From positions 362,608 to 426,607 of the forward strand of contig JAODUP010000312.1 in the NCBI GenBank assembly GCA_025642065.1: a DNA stretch of 64,000 nt, given 5' to 3'. Numbering within the stretch: the first letter of the stretch is position 1; each line of letters starts with the position of its first letter. This document shows, piece by piece, positions 11,745 to 24,950 of the stretch. The position numbers and the translations under genes are program-made. The notes below the pieces were generated by a model, which made no database searches, was not told the origin of the DNA, and was given only the letters and a program-made list of their open reading frames with translations. This DNA is from Paralvinella palmiformis. Taxonomy: Eukaryota; Annelida; Polychaeta; Terebellida; Alvinellidae.

Positions 11745-11960
11745 CAGATGCTAAATATCAATTGGTGGATCTCACTAATAGCATATTGAGGGATCTTATA
11801 GATGAGCTTGCTACTCTAAAAGCAATAACAAATGCTTAGAAGGCCACTCCTTCATTGTTCAAGGCTTGCAAAATACAGCATAGAATCCCCTCACTTCCGC
11901 TAGATGGGCGTGTTACAATGCATATATTAAGGCATACAATGAAAATCAAAGAAATGTTTA
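11745..11960 (+). pseudogene. CR1/Jockey-like LINE, linker fragment
   Basis: The plus frame reads LVDLTNSILRDLIDELATLKAITNA, one stop, then KATPSLFKACK. This matches the segment between endonuclease and reverse transcriptase of CR1/Jockey-type LINEs (the leucine-rich 'LDELAPLKT ... PW' stretch). The catalytic part is not directly next to it; a reverse transcriptase of the same general type in the same orientation begins about 2.3 kb further at 14304, so they may be one element split by an insertion. Confidence 0.5.
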
Positions 11961-14303
11961 CGGTGTCGTGAATAAAGAATTATACTGTCCGTTCAAATAT
12001 TAGCAATTACATGTCAGTGATGGATACATCTGAGCCTATTACGCAGATTTATATCAGACCGTTGCTGAAAAGGTCGTCTAATGCGTTCAGTGTAGTTGAT
12101 CTTATGCCTAAATAACTTCTGAAAAGGTGTTGGCATGTTCCGAAAAGCCAAATTACAAGAATAGTTAATAAATTATTATACCTGGGTATTTTCTGCGGAT
12201 CTATGAAAGCTGCCGTTCTAAACACAATACCGAAATTGTAATATTTTAAACAATTAAAAACTTGTTTAAAATTTAACAATTTTAATCTACAATTATAGAA
12301 AGAGCAATTGTGTTATGTTTAAGAAAATATGTATTCAATAATAACCCTAAGAAATAACGACCGTCTGCAGATAAAAGGGAACATAGCATTGACCGAGGCT
12401 TGGTTCAGGCAAAATATTATATTATAAAGCTAAATGATGACGAAGCGAATACGATTTCTTTGATTTCATTAAATTATACGTATATTCCTAACAAAACCAT
12501 CATCACAGGTTTGTGTATTTTGTCATGATCTCTAATGGGTCAGTACAAAATATATAAGGATTATCGTTCACACTCTGTTAATATGGATGAAAATGTCATA
12601 TCAATATGCTGAGCTGTCATACTAATATCTTAAGAACATTCACTGTCTGAAAGCAGTATTCACACAATAAACACTTATTTTGTACCACGTCTTCGGTATA
12701 TCTCATGTAAACCTTTGTAAATCTCTATGTTATAAGTCATGTCTGATTATACCATCAATTGCCTTTATGGAATTTAGAATAGTACACTGGCATAGTGAAT
12801 AATACCAAAAGTACGATGATACCACTCCAATTCTTCCCAATTTACACTGGATGCTTGTTAGATACAGTATTAATTTCAAGACTGTATAATTAACTATCAC
12901 TGATATGACATGCTGTGTCTCGACTCAAGTAAGTTAACGATTTTGCATTTTCGATCACAATCCCTATTTATAGAACGATTTCTCGGTGGATAATGAGTGC
13001 ATCGTCTCTAAATCTGTTTTTAAAACTGAACCGGTTTATCAGTTGAATAATGATTTTATTTCAAATCTCTTGTTCCCATCTTACCGACATATTGTTTATG
13101 GCAGTACTGTAGAACACTGTTGTATGCCTCCTTATAGTAAGGCCGTTTCGATCAATATAAAGTACTACTACTACTACTACTACTAATAATAATAATAATA
13201 ATTAAAAAATATTATTATTATTATTATTATCATTATTATTATTATTAGTACTGGTAATAGTAGTAATGGATTTAATATTTATGTTTGCCGGACCCTTAAC
13301 CTTCTTCAATATAAGGCAAATATTACAGAAGCCAGACCTCAGAGCAAATCGCTTCAGGATTATATATCACTATCTCCGTAAATTGTCCGTCCGACTGATC
13401 TAGGTAATCTTGCTCAACTGTTGACCTATGTATGACCTATTAGCTCGATTAATATAGCGATGTGGAATGTCAAACTGCTGTCATTACGTATTCTATTATA
13501 TTAATTTAACTATAATTAAATACACAGTTTGGTCTAGAGGTAATACATCCACTGCATCATCACATGTGAGCCAACATAATGTTAGACAATGGATTTGTTA
13601 AACCTAATATTGCTGTCTTTTCTTGAATATTTGAAATTTCACAATATTAATTAACCAATCAATATTGAAGTAGTGATGGTCGTGTCTGCGAATATATATA
13701 ATTCAAGCCTCCTTTTCAATGAAATGACTTTTGATATAACTGTGTGGTATAAGACAAGTATTATATTACAGATTATGATGATCATTGATAACAATCAATT
13801 ATGAGCAGCCAATTAAAACGAGCGGTTATTACTCTCGATAACCGATTGCCATAAACTGGTCCCATATGGTATACGGGATTTGTGGCTTCCCGTCATGTGC
13901 ATAGGCATACAGTAAAAGTCGAGCACATTACGTACAGGATTTGAATTTTTATCATATACTCTTCAATGCAACCCTTTGTGAGTAAACAGTTAACGCAAGA
14001 ATATTACTCTACACTGATGATAACAGAACGGTCATGACTATAACCAGGTATTGAAGTCACCACAAATGAAATGCAACCGATCACTGCACTAGCTCAGGTC
14101 GTACCGTAAAGCCAAATTGAAGTTGGTGAATTAGATAGCCTGAAGAAAGCTATCAGAAAGCTCTCTTCACGTGTTCCTGGATAAGATGCGTCATTGATGA
14201 CCGATTGTCCTGTCTGACCTCCATCCGGGTTAATTGATATTGCCATCCAGCCACTACCTTTGTTAAGAAGATCGCTTGTATACATAAAGACATTTAAGAA
14301 CAG
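11961..14303. other. Intergenic DNA between two LINE pieces
   Basis: No gene seen. Includes CTA/AAT/ATT runs at about 13163-13250. If the LINE pieces on both sides belong together, much of this stretch would be a later insertion, but I could not find its ends. Confidence 0.4.
13163..13250. repeat. (CTA)n-(AAT)n-(ATT)n microsatellite
   Basis: CTA units, AAT units, then ATT units; the AAT and ATT parts are complementary and could pair. Confidence 0.9.
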
Positions 14304-15300
14304 GTGTTTGAAAATAATCCCCTACATCTTTCAGAACTATGCCCTACCGAAGCTGTCATTGGTTTCACAACGTTCTTCCCTGTGTCAGGTTTGGATGTTG
14401 GGAAACTAGATTATCAGCATCTGTTCATCGCGTCCTTAGGATCCAGTCCCCAATTGGATTCTAAAATAATGTTAGGAAAGATTGCCACCTATCAAGGTGA
14501 ATATTGTAAATGTTTCACTATTGCCTTTACATTTCCACCCAGAACCTTGGTGAGCCATTTGAAAAAGCAGGCATCATTTGACTTTGCGCAATACAGGAAC
14601 TATCGTTCGGTATCTAATCCGATTTAAACATATGAAAGCTAATTGGCTAAGCTCATACTTTTCTACTAATACACTTGGTTGCAGCATAAAAAGAGGCACA
14701 GTACGGAGCCTGCACTTTTGAAGAACTCAATGATATTCGTTCACCTATCGACCTTTAAGGTCTAAATACTGCATTTGACACTGTATATTAGGATATTTTG
14801 ATTGGATGGCTAGCCAATAGATTGGGTTTAAAAATTAGGATTATTCGGTTGTTGAACTCTTTATCTTTTGATATGTTCAAAACAAAAGCTGTGACATTCA
14901 AGGATGCAATAACTGTAATTACAGAACTCCTGTTCGGACTATCCAAAAGACAGCTATTTACTTTGTACGCGTTCCAATTGAGTGCCATTGTTTGACGACA
15001 TGACGTTCAGATGGCACCCAACTGTGTTTAACCACAAGGACACGTGCAGCGCGACTAAAGTAATAATATCGCAGATTATGGCTATTGAACGATAGAATGA
15101 AGATGAATGGCAGTAAAATTGAAATGATCGTGTTCACCTCTCTTCGTGTGAGGTTGCGTGTTCGCAGTATTGTAGTAGGCGCAAAAAAATCGTTATTCTG
15201 CTAGACAGGTTAGGAAGCTCGGTATGATCTGGGATGTATACCCTAATATTGAATCTCGTATAAAACGAGTGTGCCAAGATTCATATTTCCATCGAAGTAT
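14304..15300 (+). pseudogene. CR1/Jockey-like LINE reverse transcriptase relic
   Basis: Reading through frameshifts on the plus strand gives, in order: FFPVS and LVSHLKKQASFDFAQYRNYRSVSNP (the 'LIKKxSLDxxxxxNYRPVSNL' block); KRHSTEPALL (the 'HSTETALL' block); NTAFDTV-x-DILIGWLANRLGL (catalytic motif A region, 'LSAAFDTVDHxILLxRL'); SVITELLFGLSKRQLFTLY (the 'GVPQGSVLGPLLFxLY' motif B, with the PQGSVLGP core decayed); and a scrambled ADDTQLY-like block near 15005-15050. At least three frame changes and several stops make it inactive. Confidence 0.75.
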
Positions 15301-15844
15301 CATTTGAACTGATCATTGGAGTCTTGTCTATGTCTCTGCGGCGGGCGTTCCAGAAACGATTTCGCATTCTTATCATGCATTTTAACTTGATGTGCCCACA
15401 CACGTAGTATGCACCAGATAACGATATATTAATGTCGCATGAAACGACAGCCCAAGAATTGTGATGGCGCAAATTAGACGGCGCGAGTGGCTCATGAAAC
15501 ATCCGTTTTCAGTAATCCTGGTTATAGCGTCTATGATTTTAATGTAAAGGCCCCTCAAATTCCAGTTTAAATCGAACTTGCTAAATGACTGAACATGTGT
15601 TTTGCGCGGCTTAAGTAAGGGCAGGAAATCCACTGGTCAAATTTGGCGTCAGTGTAGTGTGCTAAAGGCTGGTAGCCCTCAATGAAAAAAATGTGCCATT
15701 TTCTTTTAAAGTTCATGCCGATCGCAATTATTTGTATTTTTTGAAAATAAAATAGAAGTATCTGTAAAGTTTGCTTCCGAGCAATTATCAGAAGATCGTT
15801 AAGGTTTACTGATAAAGTGTACAATTTGATGCCCTGTCATGCAT

Positions 15845-15907
15845 TCTTCTTCTTCTTCTTATTATTATTATTATTATTATTACCGTAGTTGTTATTATTA
15901 TTATTAT
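15845..15907. repeat. (CTT)n-(ATT)n microsatellite
   Basis: CTT units followed by two ATT runs separated by a short unique piece. Confidence 0.9.
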
Positions 15908-16565
15908 AAATGGACATATGATCAGTGAATATATTTGTTGATTTGCACTAATTACTAAGTTTGTATTGTGTGTAAATCATCTAAATATATTCGTTCTATT
16001 CATGTTCTATCATACCATCACGAAATAAGTCTCTACTTTTACATTTTTGTATAACCCAGAAGCTATAATTGTGCGGCATTACCAAACACTTCGCCCCGAA
16101 GTCAGCCAACAAGCAATAACTGATTACTTTATTGTTCTGTGGTATGCGATGTCAAACATAGATACGAAATGCAATTAAGCAAAGTAGATGAATACAAAAT
16201 ATTTGGAACTAAGAATTGTGAATTGTTTATCGAAATCAAACCGCTTTGTAACGCTACCGTATTTACAACGCCAATTGATTTATGGTCACAAATACGGCGC
16301 GATAACGAGGGTGCACTGTATTTATGATCCTGCTAGATATTTATGCAAAATGTTTGTATAAAATTAAAATGGGATGTTTTCTATGAATATCCGATACCAC
16401 CAGATGTTTATGTTACGTTTTCGATTAGATAAGTCAGTAAAATAGTTTCGCCAAATCCGTATGACTGTTTTACATGAAGGCGAATATATGTGCTCGTGTA
16501 TGTGTTTTTATTTGTTATCCTGTGTTTGTCGGTGTATGTTTGTGTATGTATGTGTGTACGTGTTG

Positions 16566-16567
<2 letters not shown>

Positions 16568-16649
<82 letters not shown>

Positions 16650-16680
16650 GAAGCACACACACACACACACACACACACAT
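16568..16680. repeat. (TA)n-(CA)n microsatellite
   Basis: About 39 TA units, GAAGAAG, then about 13 CA units. Open frames of 60-139 codons through it are made of Ile-Tyr and Thr-His repeats. Confidence 0.95.
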
Positions 16681-17088
16681 ACAGGCACGCTCGCATGAAG
16701 AGCGGAAAAACGGAATTCTCTATTCGCGCAATTTATATATGGTGCCAATGCCAAATTCTAATCATAATAAACGGGACAGATTTCACTGAAAGTTCAAGAT
16801 CTAGCAAGAAGTTCAACTACATTAATACCCCTATTTATCGCTTTGTATTTACAGGAATAGATATGATACGTCTTCACTAAAAATAATGGTTGTTTGTACA
16901 GATTTATCTCATAACAAAAATACGAGCGTTCCATAAACACAATAGCTCTAAGCAGATGTTTGCTCTGTATAGAGTTGCGTCTACGTAGCTGGTTCATTTA
17001 TTATTAAGATCTAAATGGGTTTGAATACGCTTGTAATATACCTAAATGACGTATGTTATAGGCTAGAAGTGAACTGTTCAAAGATAAA

Positions 17089-17090
<2 letters not shown>

Positions 17091-17151
<61 letters not shown>

Positions 17152-17161
17152 TATATATATA
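17091..17161. repeat. (TA)n microsatellite
   Basis: About 30 TA units with one interruption (ATTC). Confidence 0.95.
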
Positions 17162-18189
17162 CAATAATGTCTGGTTTATCCACGCACTAGTGGTCCCATT
17201 GAAATCGTGCAGAGTAACGAATCGTGCGGATTATTGAATCAACCACCAATAATGTTTTATTTATTCTGTTTTTTTATCCACCAATTCTGGTTCAGGTGTA
17301 CATGTTTCTTTCAGGAAACATTTCTGTTGGCTTTAGCAACCTTGCTGTTAACACTGTATGGCTGACGTTTTGATATAATAAAAGCTTGAAATGTATATAT
17401 TAATTTTGTTATTTAATTTAGTCTTTATAATAAAGGTTAATTTTAATTGAAATTATTGCGCCCAGTTTCACAATACGTTCCTAATGTGACAATTGCTCCA
17501 CATGTCGATCATTTTACATAAATGATAAAAAAATAACAAGGTGTCATTTTCACAGGTAACTAGTTATATAGATCATAACAAAAATATACAATTCTGATTG
17601 ATTAAAATTAAAGCATGTTGAGAATCGCATTACCAAATGTAGAAATAGCTCCTATTATCTGTCTGTTAGAGATACGCGTTATACTGGTGTTATGTCCGAT
17701 ATTAAATCTTATTTATCTCGTTCCATTTATCAACCAACATTCTATTAACAGCGTCAAGAACATATAATAAAAATCAATTTGATGAAAAAAATAGAAAACT
17801 CGGAAGGTGATGCAAGTTGCATATCACATTCTCTATGAAAGAATTTGTGATATTCCCAAACGTTCAGATCATACGGAATTATTACAAACATTAAATATAT
17901 CTTCTGTTAATAATATCCTTATGAATATAATTACGTCACTCTATACACGATTTAATTCTCCTTTACGTTACATGTGTATTTATTATCTCACATAGGTAGG
18001 TTTATCACTAGTAGACTGTGCTTCTAAATATATCCCACGCAATAATATGTGCAGTGATGAAGTTGTAGACCCACTTAGCCAACTTATCCATTGATTAATG
18101 AATTTGAATAACATGTTTTATTTGCATTTTGTTCCCAAGAGGTCTATGAGGAAACGGAACCATGAATAACCGGATTATCGCACCATTTA

Positions 18190-18245
<56 letters not shown>

Positions 18246-18290
18246 ATACTATACTATATCTACAATGGTAAGCATATATAATATATGATA

Positions 18291-18335
<45 letters not shown>

Positions 18336-18344
18336 TATATATAG
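18190..18344. repeat. Paired (TA)n arrays
   Basis: Two TA arrays (about 18190-18241 and 18296-18344) separated by 55 bp of AT-rich DNA. Confidence 0.9.
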
Positions 18345-19739
18345 CAACAATCACCGCGTATTTCTAGTTAAGAAGCGCAATGCAAGAAAATACCTATCAA
18401 TTAATGGATCCATCCATTTATCCGATTCAGGCCAAACAACAGCGAATTTGAAATTTCAATTTTGCTAAAGTAAAAACTGGAGGCCTCCATTTAGACACCT
18501 ATCAGGCCCTATCCAGCATCATTTATGAAAGCAATTATTATATTCATTTGAATCTCTTCAAATGGATTATCTGTAATGGGAATCCTATACTCATATTTAA
18601 GGCTAGTACGGTTTAAATTAATTTATAATGAGCAAGTCAAAGCTCATTATTGCAGCATTTACTTAAAATCCTTTTATAAAGGAATATTCACTTAAAACAG
18701 TTATACAATATTCAGCACACATAAGAATACATAAGCATACCATCTAACATTCGTTCCGGCTTTAAAAACGTCCGTACCACCGAAGAGTAGACTCGTATTT
18801 AGCCTTTAGTCATAGCGTACGATATTTATCATAACGTTGCAGATAACGGCACCGTGTATCATTTCTTAAATTGGACACATCGCAAACTAAAAGCTATAAA
18901 AACTCTAAAGTACACTTTCTTATTGTCGGCTAAAGCGATTAACCTTTCCATTAGTTCATGAAGAGGCTTCATAAACGTTCATTTCTCAGAATCTGGGGGA
19001 CTGGTGGGTAGGAGGGATATCTACATGTTGCTCGAGTTATGTGTAAACACTTTCATCATTGAAGCTAACACTAGTCTTAAGATAAATTGGCGACGTTGTA
19101 CTCAAGCACAAGTAGTCACATAACATTGTAGACATTAAATTCGTTTTCTAATTTTTTTTAAATACAATAACAAACTACAATAACGTTAAATGAAATCCAG
19201 ACCCGCACATATTGCGACAAAGGATGGTTTCGAGCAAAATAACTCAGAGAGTAATAGCATTAATACGCTGCAAGGTTAAATCAGTAAAATATCCCTGTTC
19301 TAAGCACCGTCTGAAAATCGTCGAGGCAAATTTATATTAATCGTAAGCAATGAATGGATATGATCGTATATTATTTTTTAGATACTTCTGGTATATACAT
19401 TCAGTCAAAAGAGGTGAACAACATGTTGTTGTAGGTATCGAGACGTAGAACAAATAATTTAAAGGTCAATTCAATGCATGTCTTTATTTAACATTATACT
19501 TATATAACATTATGAAACCTAATGCTGCATAAGGTCGATTGGTGTATAATGTATATGGGGTACCAAGGATGGTGACATACGCATGAATGATAATGAAGTG
19601 ATTACATTACACACACTTGCAGTACTCATAATAAATTTAGAAAATCTAAATTAAGAAAAGTTCAAAACATTAATAGCAGTCCAATTGGAAATTGATATAT
19701 AATGTTCATTAACGATTGATGGCTGAATTAAACAGAGTT

Positions 19740-19910
19740 GCAGCATTCGATGTGAACTTGAGAGAACTTGTTTAATCCAGATACTAGTGACATCTGGGAC
19801 TTATGGCCTTGAGTCAACTGCTTAGGGAACCATACCCGAATATAATTCGAAACACTGATAAGGAGGTTTACATCACAGTACTCTAACGATTGTGCCATCG
19901 GTGCGCCATG
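19740..19910 (-). mobile_element. tRNA-derived SINE, second family
   Basis: Minus strand reads GATGGCACAATCGTTAGAGT (A-box-like; TGGCxCAAxxGTTAGAG), then about 35 nt later GTGTTTCGAATTATATTCGGG (B-box-like) and GTATGGTTCCCTAAGCAGTTG. The body differs from the family at 1993-2163, so this is likely another SINE type. The element is decayed. Confidence 0.5.
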
Positions 19911-20084
19911 CAATCTCCAAAGTAACAGACTTACCGAAGTGCTTAGAACCATCCTTTGGTATCAAAGTGATAATAGTAACCTTTATAAAGTCGAACTTCA
20001 GTGACAGAAATCCTAATGTTTCAATTGCCTTCAACTTAATATATATATATATATATTGACTTGTGGATGAAGTAACACAACATT

Positions 20085-20500
20085 AAGTATCACGATTATG
20101 CAGATGATACTGGTTCTTCATAATATCTAATTCTAAAGCGATGTGATGAATGGGATGATATGTCAGCTTCAACTGAAACTTCTATTGTAAACAAATCCAT
20201 CTGAATAAATAGCGACATTCTGAATTTGAACAAGAATAATCTCCATCGAGATTGGAGATACCAAAAATCGTTGTATCAATCTAGTTTCTAGTTAGATAAA
20301 TTTGTCTGTATCTGGAACATTTCTTGGCCTACATAATAATTGTCTCGTTGAGGATGAGTAGATAACTTCGCCATGTAAGTTATGTAATAAGCAAATAAGG
20401 AACATCAGCTTTATTGATTCGTACCAAGATGAAGAAACGTGTAAGTTAATTAGTCCAAGATCCTTATAATATCTGGACCAGACTACGATTATATGTTATT
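20085..20500 (+). pseudogene. CR1-like LINE, C-terminal remnant
   Basis: The plus strand shows HDYADDTGSS (the 'YADDTQ' catalytic motif C region) at about 20094-20121, then after frame changes CNKQIRNISFIDSY and ISPRSL followed by a decayed LDYxxMLL block, the order seen in CR1/Rex-type elements ('C+xxLRxIxxIRxYL ... LVxSRLDYCNxLL'). Many stops; inactive. Confidence 0.5.
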
Positions 20501-20535
20501 ACATAATCTCTCTCTCTCGCTCTTTGGCTCACTTT
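20501..20535. repeat. Short CT-rich tract at the edge of the minisatellite
   Basis: CTCTCTCTC followed by CTTTGGCTCAC, directly before the 14-bp repeat array. Confidence 0.6.
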
Positions 20536-20870
20536 CTTATCTATCTATCTTAATCTATCTACCCTAATATATCTACCATAATATATCTACCCTAATCTAT
20601 CTACCCTAATTTATCTACCCTAATTTATCTACCCTAATCTATCTACCATAATCTATCTATCCTAATCTATCTACCCTAACCTATCTACCCTAATCTATCT
20701 ACCCTAATCTATCTATCCTAATCTATCTATCCTAATTTATCTACCCTAATCTATCTATCCTAATATATCTACCCTAATCTATATGCCCTAATCTATCTAT
20801 CCTTATCTATCTATCCTAATCTATCTATCTTAATCTATCCATCAATCTTACCATATCTCACCTCGCTTCG
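20536..20870. repeat. 14-bp minisatellite, unit CTATCTACCCTAAT
   Basis: About 22 units of CTATCTACCCTAAT, with substitutions such as ACCATAAT, ATCCTAAT and TTATCT. Each unit joins a CTAT tetranucleotide repeat with a CCCTAA hexamer, the telomere repeat core of most animals. Confidence 0.9.
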
Positions 20871-21054
20871 TCTTATATATCTTACCCAATCTATCTTGTC
20901 TCCACTCCATTCCACTCAACTCTACCCAACATCGCCACTCCTATCTATATATACATATCTGACAAATCCCCTACAGCGAATAACGAACTGTGATGTATGA
21001 CTGCATATCAACCTTAGATCGATCAACCCACGTTACTTTATACGTCATTCTTAA

Positions 21055-21055
<1 letters not shown>

Positions 21056-21115
<60 letters not shown>

Positions 21116-21126
21116 TATTATATATT
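21056..21126. repeat. (ATT)n microsatellite
   Basis: About 20 ATT units followed by TATATTATTATATA. Confidence 0.95.
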
Positions 21127-21279
21127 CTTCATCAAATCATTATAATCAATCCTTTATAAAACAAACTTTATAATCCAATTATTACTACATGAAACCAAAA
21201 TTATATTGAACATTGTAACAAACCCATATAAACACAATTTGAACATGCAATTGGATACAGCTAGTTTGTGTGTGTTTTA

Positions 21280-21282
<3 letters not shown>

Positions 21283-21363
<81 letters not shown>

Positions 21364-21437
21364 TATATAGTATATATATAGTGAAATGGCTCAGAACATC
21401 AACATCTAAACATCTTTGAATATATACCTGTATATAT

Positions 21438-21488
<51 letters not shown>
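21283..21488. repeat. (TA)n arrays around repeat R
   Basis: Arrays at about 21283-21378 and 21440-21488; the left part of repeat R lies between them. Confidence 0.9.
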
Positions 21489-21492
<4 letters not shown>

Positions 21493-21782
21493 TGACATAT
21501 TCACGTGTCTCGGCTACTCATCAGTCTGTGGGTCTTAGCTAATCCCCTTTTCGGTCGTGACGAATGTGTCACGCCCACAGGGAAGCGGTTGTATATAGGC
21601 TACCATTTGACATCACAGCTCGCAGTAAACAACACGTGCGTGCGGTTCAATAGTAAGTTAATGCATATAGAAGATAACTATTTTGATACCACACTACATC
21701 CAGCAGTAATTTAGGCTTTTTATAGACTGCCAGCACGTAAAGCAACACACGTTTGCTTAAACACAAAGTAGCAATACTGCAC
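21381..21782 (+). repeat. Dispersed repeat R, copy 2
   Basis: Shares with 59631-60342 the ordered blocks CATCAACATCTAAACATC, CTACTCATCAGTCTGTGGG, TGTCACGCCCACAGGGAAGC, ACCATTTGACATCACAGCTC, AACAACACGTGCGTGCGGTT and the end AAGTAGCAATACTGCAC. A (TA)n array has expanded inside it at 21440-21488. A 69-codon open frame inside is not a recognisable protein. Confidence 0.75.
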
Positions 21783-22826
21783 GATTGGTTGTTACTGGGC
21801 TAGAACGGAATATAATCTCATACCAGATGAAATACCATGATTTACTCAAACCTAACAGTGAATTCTCATACGTTTCAGATCATCACTTAGGGAACGTTCA
21901 AATCGTTTGCCTAAAAATATTGCAAACGTTATGATTAAATATATAAATGGTGAGCTCCATGTGGACGACCCTTGTTCTTTATAAAATTTCTACGTTTTAT
22001 GCCGATTTAAGTGAAACGCCCAAGTCACAACAACCGATTTACAAGTTGGAATTAAAATGTAGTTGGGCCAGACTGTGTCTTTACCACGTGATGGTTTCGC
22101 TGTTGGTTCCGGGGTAAATACGGGGTTCAAACCACAGGGAATCCACGTCGTGACATCAAATAAGCAAAAAACGCTTGCAATTCGGAAACACTAAATGGGA
22201 ACCTTATGATGCGAGCTGTTAATTTAAATAGGAAAAAATTGAAATCTATGAGTGTGTAATGTTGTATGTTTCACCGTTTCATTGAAAATGTTCTTTAATA
22301 CCTAGCGGTTATATAGACTATAATAAGTAATATGAAATAGGTAAATGACGTATATTTGTGGCAGTGGAACCTATCGTAGATTGGCAGGAAGGTATTAACT
22401 TATTAAATACCATGATTTAGTGGTGTGATTGTAAGTCTTGGGCAGTTTGGAGAAGACGTTCTCCCATTTAAAACAAAAATATTTTGCTTTTACTTCTTAT
22501 AATTCTGAAGAAAGGAAATCTTTTTTTTTCATAATTTTCTGATGGCCTGTGGAGCCTATAAATTAGTCACAAAAGCGCGACAAATGAGTAGCATTCGTAA
22601 GAATGGAATGACAATCCTGAGGCTTCTGAGCCTATGATCGAATGTGAAAATAACAGACAAACATCGTAAGGATAAAATTGAATTTGGAAAGAGCCAGTGA
22701 CATATTTTAGATTATACTATAAAACTAACAGTCACTGTGTTAGTATAGTATTACGGTGAACTATTAATAGCATGATAGATTATGATTAGCGAATATAGTT
22801 CGTACAGTTAACAGTAAGCCAATATA

Positions 22827-22966
22827 ATATATACATATATATATATATATTTATATATATATTTATATATATAATATATACATACACACACACACGCATA
22901 CATGCACACAAATACACACACACACACACACACACACATAATATATATATATATATATATATATAC
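22827..22966. repeat. (TA)n-(CA)n compound microsatellite
   Basis: TA-rich, then CA/CGCA units, then CA, then TA again. Confidence 0.95.
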
Positions 22967-24279
22967 CTCGATAGAAAACATATGATATACGTGTAGATGG
23001 GGGAGTGATCTCGGGTAACTGTTTGACGATTTTGATGAAGTCTGATTTGTGTAAAGGCACTGACAGATTTCGTCAGGTATATCATGTTCCATGAAATTCC
23101 TGTATGCTTGTGATTACGTGACAATTTGGTAATTGACAAGTTGTTGTTATTTCCGCTGGGAATAATTTTCCATGTAGTACAGGTGAATGTTTAAGAACAC
23201 CAATTTTGTCTTTGAATCGGAAATTCCTTGTCATCGAAAAACAAGTGTTTCCGTCTTTAGCAAGACGCAGCTCTGGCAAATATTACAGGTCACAATTACA
23301 TCTATCGACTGGTGCTGCTGTACACTTAAGTCCTCGCTATCGCGTCACCGAACGCTTCTCAGTTATTTGTCTAAAACATTTAAGGGATGATTTTGCTTTT
23401 TAGTGTAGGTACACCATTCAATTTATAGCAACCTAAAATTAAATGGATCCATGCAGGTAACGGTATGAAGATGTCATAAAGTACGATTGGAAATAAATTA
23501 GTCGTGAATTCCGCAGAATATGTTTAGATTCTTGGCTGCTAGCCTAAAAAGTAAGCCTAGACTTGACCGTGACCTAGAACCATCGGGTACAGTTCATGCG
23601 TGTATTATAAATCGCTCGGAGTTACTTCTAAAGCTGATCTTTGCTGGATTCTCACAAATACGTCGGGCGTGGAATGGACAACAAGCACAATGCCTTTCGC
23701 GCAGCTATTCGAGCGTGATGCGTGTGAACATTTCCATTTCCCTGGTGCAGGCTGGCCATATCTGGTTTGACGTATTCAATTGACCCGATGCCTAGGAAGA
23801 CATAGTTTAATTAATCTAGTCAATGAAGGATGAAAGGCTACCATATTGGAACTACGTCGATTAACGTAGTCATTTTGTGTACACCCTAGTCTATTTTACA
23901 ATACTTAAAAGTTAGATGTTTGTGTTACGCGTACACGTATATTGTTATTGACTGCTCGGGGATGACGAGGAAACGGAAATGAACGATGACTGGATAGATA
24001 ATAGTTTAAAATCATCATCACGACGCGCACTAACTTACGACGTTGACCGTATATTCTTTTAATTTTGTTAAATTATATTCGAGAATATATTAAACTTAAT
24101 TTCATCATTTTGCCGGCATTCGTCGTTACCACCTGCTCTTTCTGAAGTGTTTAACATAATCTAGCGGATGGATATTCGAATAAACTAGGATTAAGTCAAA
24201 GTTCGGCAGGTAGGCGACACATACATTTATCAAAAAATAAATTAAATAAGGTTAGTTCAGGGCCACGAAGCTGCACATA

Positions 24280-24309
24280 TTATTATTATTATTATCGTGA
24301 TTATAATAA

Positions 24310-24341
<32 letters not shown>

Positions 24342-24342
24342 T
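24280..24342. repeat. (ATT)n microsatellite
   Basis: Two ATT runs around CGTGATTATAATAA. Confidence 0.9.
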
Positions 24343-24771
24343 AGTATAATTATATTACACTGAGCCTCGGTTGCAGCTATTTGAAGGGTAATTATCAAAG
24401 AGAATGACTGGTGAATGTATAATTTTGTATTTTCAAAAGGATTTTTCTCATCATTGTTTTCTCTGTTTTCCCTTTTTCTTTTATGGCGAAGTTTCATTTT
24501 ATTTTCTCTCTCCCGCCTCGGGAAATTTATTTACTTTCTTGGCAGCTCCCAGTTCCCAACATGTAACATTTAATAGTCACACATTAATATCTCTGTTTGA
24601 TCCTCAAATGGATTAACTTCCGTATTCTAATTAGAACTTCCAAATATGATACTAAATCTCACGGACAACTATTTACCCAATTCGCACCCACTTTCTTTGA
24701 GTTAGCATAGCAATATATTAACTATTTATATTATAGATGAAAGGATGTTTCCTTTTTCTTCGAATGCGAAA

Positions 24772-24950
24772 TCTGTGAAGTAAAGAGGAAAATAATGTTT
24801 GAAAAGGAATTTGCCAATTTCTCCACTATGAAGACCTATCACCAAATCTATGTAAAGTAGAACACGATGTTTGAAAAGGAATATGCTATGTTATCCCTCT
24901 TATGAAATGTATGTAAAGTGGAAAATTATTTCTAAAAGGGAATTTCGCCC
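24772..24950. repeat. Degenerate tandem repeat, about 62-72 bp
   Basis: Three spaced copies of GTAAAG-GGAAAATAATGTTTGAAAAGG-like sequence start near 24780, 24851 and 24913. The spacing differs, so it is an old or irregular array. Confidence 0.45.

Larger units (their letters stand above)
15301..19739. other. AT-rich intergenic DNA, no gene seen
   Basis: Long AT-rich stretch with microsatellites listed separately. Small open frames at 15281-15824 (minus) and 16139-16327 (plus) have no recognisable motif. Confidence 0.5.

Noticed and set aside
14094..14285. Minus-strand open frame before the LINE reverse transcriptase
   Set aside because: No motif; it lies in a region likely shaped by insertions, on the opposite strand to the LINE.
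16408..16880. Open frames of Ile-Tyr, Cys-Val and Thr-His repeats here and at other TA/CA arrays
   Set aside because: They exist only because (TA)n and (CA)n lack stop codons in some frames.
20536..20870. Telomere
   Set aside because: The unit is 14 bp with only one CCCTAA per unit and the array is internal with sequence on both sides.
22090..22150. SINE based on GGGGTTCAAACCACAGG
   Set aside because: A B-box-like string alone; no convincing A box or shared body.
23082..23403. Overlapping open frames on both strands, possibly an exon
   Set aside because: Neither strand shows a known domain or paired splice sites that I could defend.
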